NCBI GenBank assembly: GCA_025929655.1
Contig: JAICPV010000001.1
Coordinates: 1 to 24,743, forward strand
Length of the DNA stretch: 24,743 bases
Direction: 5' to 3'
Origin: Pyrinomonadaceae bacterium
Lineage (GTDB): Bacteria; Acidobacteriota; Blastocatellia; Pyrinomonadales; Pyrinomonadaceae
The notes under the pieces were generated by a model. The model was not told the DNA's origin and made no database searches. It saw nothing but the letters and a program-made list of their open reading frames with translations. The position numbers and the translations under genes are program-made. Shown one piece after another: positions 23,383 through 24,743 of the stretch (position 1 is the first letter of the stretch; each line of letters starts with the position of its first letter).

Positions 23383-24099
23383 CAGATCTTAGCTGACGGG
23401 TCCTATACGATCGATGATGAAGTTTCGATCCCGAACGAGGGCGTTTCGCCGTTCGTTTTTAGCGCAGGCTGGCTGCTGGAGATCGTCGAGATAATAAGCG
23501 GCGAATACTATTTCCTCAGCGATGGTGTTCCCGTGAGGCCCGAAGGGAATAGGTTTGGGGCATATTACCCTTCGTTCACGGTTGTCAGCTCCTATGTAAA
23601 GGACTTTCGCGGTAAAGTCCGTGGCGTCGGAAAGGTCGAGGCAATCGACGGCCTGCCGGCAAAACCGGTCATTTTCGAAACTGACTATGACCGGGCATTT
23701 GTTTCGGCAGCCCAGGCGGTTGATGTTCTCGGCTCCGCCGGAAACCTGCGAAACATCGAAATAAACACGAACCCTTCTTTCCTATCCATTCGCGCCAAAA
23801 GGCTGATAGATGAAAACTACGCGGTTTATCCATCGATCTCAAAGATCGCCGAACGGCTGAAAGTGTCGCACGCTCATCTTTCGCGTCAGTTCAAGCGCGA
23901 CTTCCAGACGTCGCCGAGCGGATACCTGCATCAACTGAGGGCTTCCGACGCCACATTTCGCCTGTCGCTCGGTGAGGAGATAATCGATATCTCGCACGAG
24001 GTCGGTTACAACGACCTCAGCCGGTTCTACAAACAATTCAAAAAGCAAACCGCGACCTCACCCGCCGCATGCCGAACAATGCTGGGAAAGAGCGCATAG
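23380..24099 (+). CDS. AraC-family transcriptional regulator
   Basis: 239 residues. The C-terminal third has the two helix-turn-helix units of AraC/XylS proteins: ISKIAERLKVSHAHLSRQFK (153-172) and IIDISHEVGYNDLSRFYKQF (201-220), joined by the FQTSPSGYLHQLR linker. The N-terminal 130 residues probably form an effector or dimer domain, but it is not a cupin I can recognise. The target is unknown; the adjacent reductase gene 71 nt downstream in the same direction is the natural candidate. The frame could begin at TTG 23377, one codon earlier, but ATG 23380 is preferred. Confidence 0.88.
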   Translation: MQILADGSYTIDDEVSIPNEGVSPFVFSAGWLLEIVEIISGEYYFLSDGVPVRPEGNRFGAYYPSFTVVSSYVKDFRGKVRGVGKVEAIDGLPAKPVIFETDYDRAFVSAAQAVDVLGSAGNLRNIEINTNPSFLSIRAKRLIDENYAVYPSISKIAERLKVSHAHLSRQFKRDFQTSPSGYLHQLRASDATFRLSLGEEIIDISHEVGYNDLSRFYKQFKKQTATSPAACRTMLGKSA

Positions 24100-24170
24100 A
24101 TCGATATCAAAAAACGCCAAGACCAGTTTCATCGTTTCGAACTACAATTCGAAGTAATGGAGGCGAAATT

Positions 24171-24725
24171 ATGCGAAAAGTGATATACGGCGGAGCAACA
24201 AGCCTCGACCTTTATCTGGCACGCGAGGACGGTGCTGTGGATTGGCTGATCCAGGACGCCGAGGCGATGGAGCTCATGAAAGACATGTGGCCGCGGTTCG
24301 ATGCGATGGTGATGGGGAGAAAAACCTGGGACGCATCGATAAAGAACTTTTCCGAAGAAGAACTGGAAAAAGCGCGTGAGATGAGCAAGGGAATGCGGGC
24401 GGTCGTATTCTCACGAACACTCGAGCCGGGCGAGCGGCACGGAGCTGAATTCATAAACACTGATGCGGGCGAGTTCGTGCGGGAGATGAAACGCGAGACG
24501 GGCAAAGACATCATGGTGATGGGCGGCGGCGAACTCGCGCAGTCGCTCTTTGAAGCGGGCGTCATCGATGAGGTCGGCTTTAATATTCATCCGGTCCTTC
24601 TCGGCAGCGGCGTTCCGGCATTTCACAGAATGTCGCGACAGATCGACCTCGAACTCCTCGAATGCAAAGCGATGAAAAGCGGCTGCGTTTATGTGTATTA
24701 CAGGGTGAAGCACGCAACCGCTTAA
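24171..24725 (+). CDS. dihydrofolate reductase family protein (RibD C-terminal domain-like)
   Basis: 184 residues with the DHFR/RibD_C fold. Motifs in order are VIYGGATSLDLYLAREDG at the N-terminus, MVMGRKTWD near residue 46, VVFSRTL near 75, the NADPH-binding MVMGGGELAQSLFEAGVIDE at about 108-130, and HPVLLGSGVPAF at about 135. Small stand-alone members such as YyaP/YwjB have no firmly known substrate and are thought to be NADPH-dependent reductases. GGAGG at 24159-24163, 7 nt upstream of the ATG, fixes the start; a longer frame from 24069 overlaps the regulator and lacks support. It may be controlled by the AraC-type gene just upstream. Confidence 0.88.
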   Translation: MRKVIYGGATSLDLYLAREDGAVDWLIQDAEAMELMKDMWPRFDAMVMGRKTWDASIKNFSEEELEKAREMSKGMRAVVFSRTLEPGERHGAEFINTDAGEFVREMKRETGKDIMVMGGGELAQSLFEAGVIDEVGFNIHPVLLGSGVPAFHRMSRQIDLELLECKAMKSGCVYVYYRVKHATA

Positions 24726-24743
24726 TGCAGAAGCCCGCACGAA

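Overview
The window is about 24.7 kb of a moderately GC-rich bacterial chromosome. The mix of genes suggests Acidobacteriota, possibly the Blastocatellia/Pyrinomonadaceae side: many signal-peptide peptidases and outer-membrane beta-barrels, a Tat-exported PhoX-like protein, Asn/Thr-rich lipoprotein tails, and imperfect palindromes in the intergenic gaps. That placement is inference from gene content; no rRNA or marker phylogeny is available here. No tRNA, rRNA, CRISPR array, transposase or integrase was seen.

Layout, left to right. (1) 1-1322: the 3' end of topA (DNA topoisomerase I zinc-ribbon tail), then a small SAM methyltransferase. (2) 1323-2376: a long leader with two good sigma-70-type promoters and a strong hairpin, an outer-membrane beta-barrel gene and its intrinsic terminator. 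(3) 2472-4695: a secreted M28 zinc peptidase whose 3' end overlaps a convergent GNAT acetyltransferase by 26 nt. (4) 4763-7101: a Tat-exported PhoX/DUF839 protein and an orphan CbbQ/NorQ-type AAA+ ATPase, followed by about 475 bp with little recognisable content. (5) 7577-11319: an M1-like aminopeptidase homologue that has lost all three zinc ligands and carries a TPR tail, divergent from an MHS-type MFS transporter. (6) 11606-13575 (minus): a group II PLP decarboxylase followed by trxC, which carries a -1 frameshift before its WCGPC active site. (7) 13643-18705: a complete branched-chain/hydrophobic amino-acid ABC operon (binding lipoprotein, LivH, LivM, LivG, LivF) with its own promoter and terminator, divergent from the decarboxylase. 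(8) 18709-22234: a DASS/SLC13-type anion transporter convergent with a PpiD/SurA-like periplasmic folding factor. (9) 22419-24725: NAD kinase, an AraC-family regulator and a RibD_C/DHFR-like reductase.

Much of the window concerns the cell envelope and peptide or amino-acid use. A secreted M28 peptidase, the Liv transporter and an amino-acid decarboxylase could form a peptide-to-amino-acid uptake route, but only the Liv operon is linked by tight gene spacing.

No clearly new multi-gene system is evident. The most unusual features are the zinc-less M1 pseudopeptidase, the frameshifted trxC, four different imperfect-palindrome sequences in the gaps (one inside the liv operon), the CbbQ ATPase without its usual VWA partner, and the altered first substrate motif plus missing leader of the SLC13 transporter.
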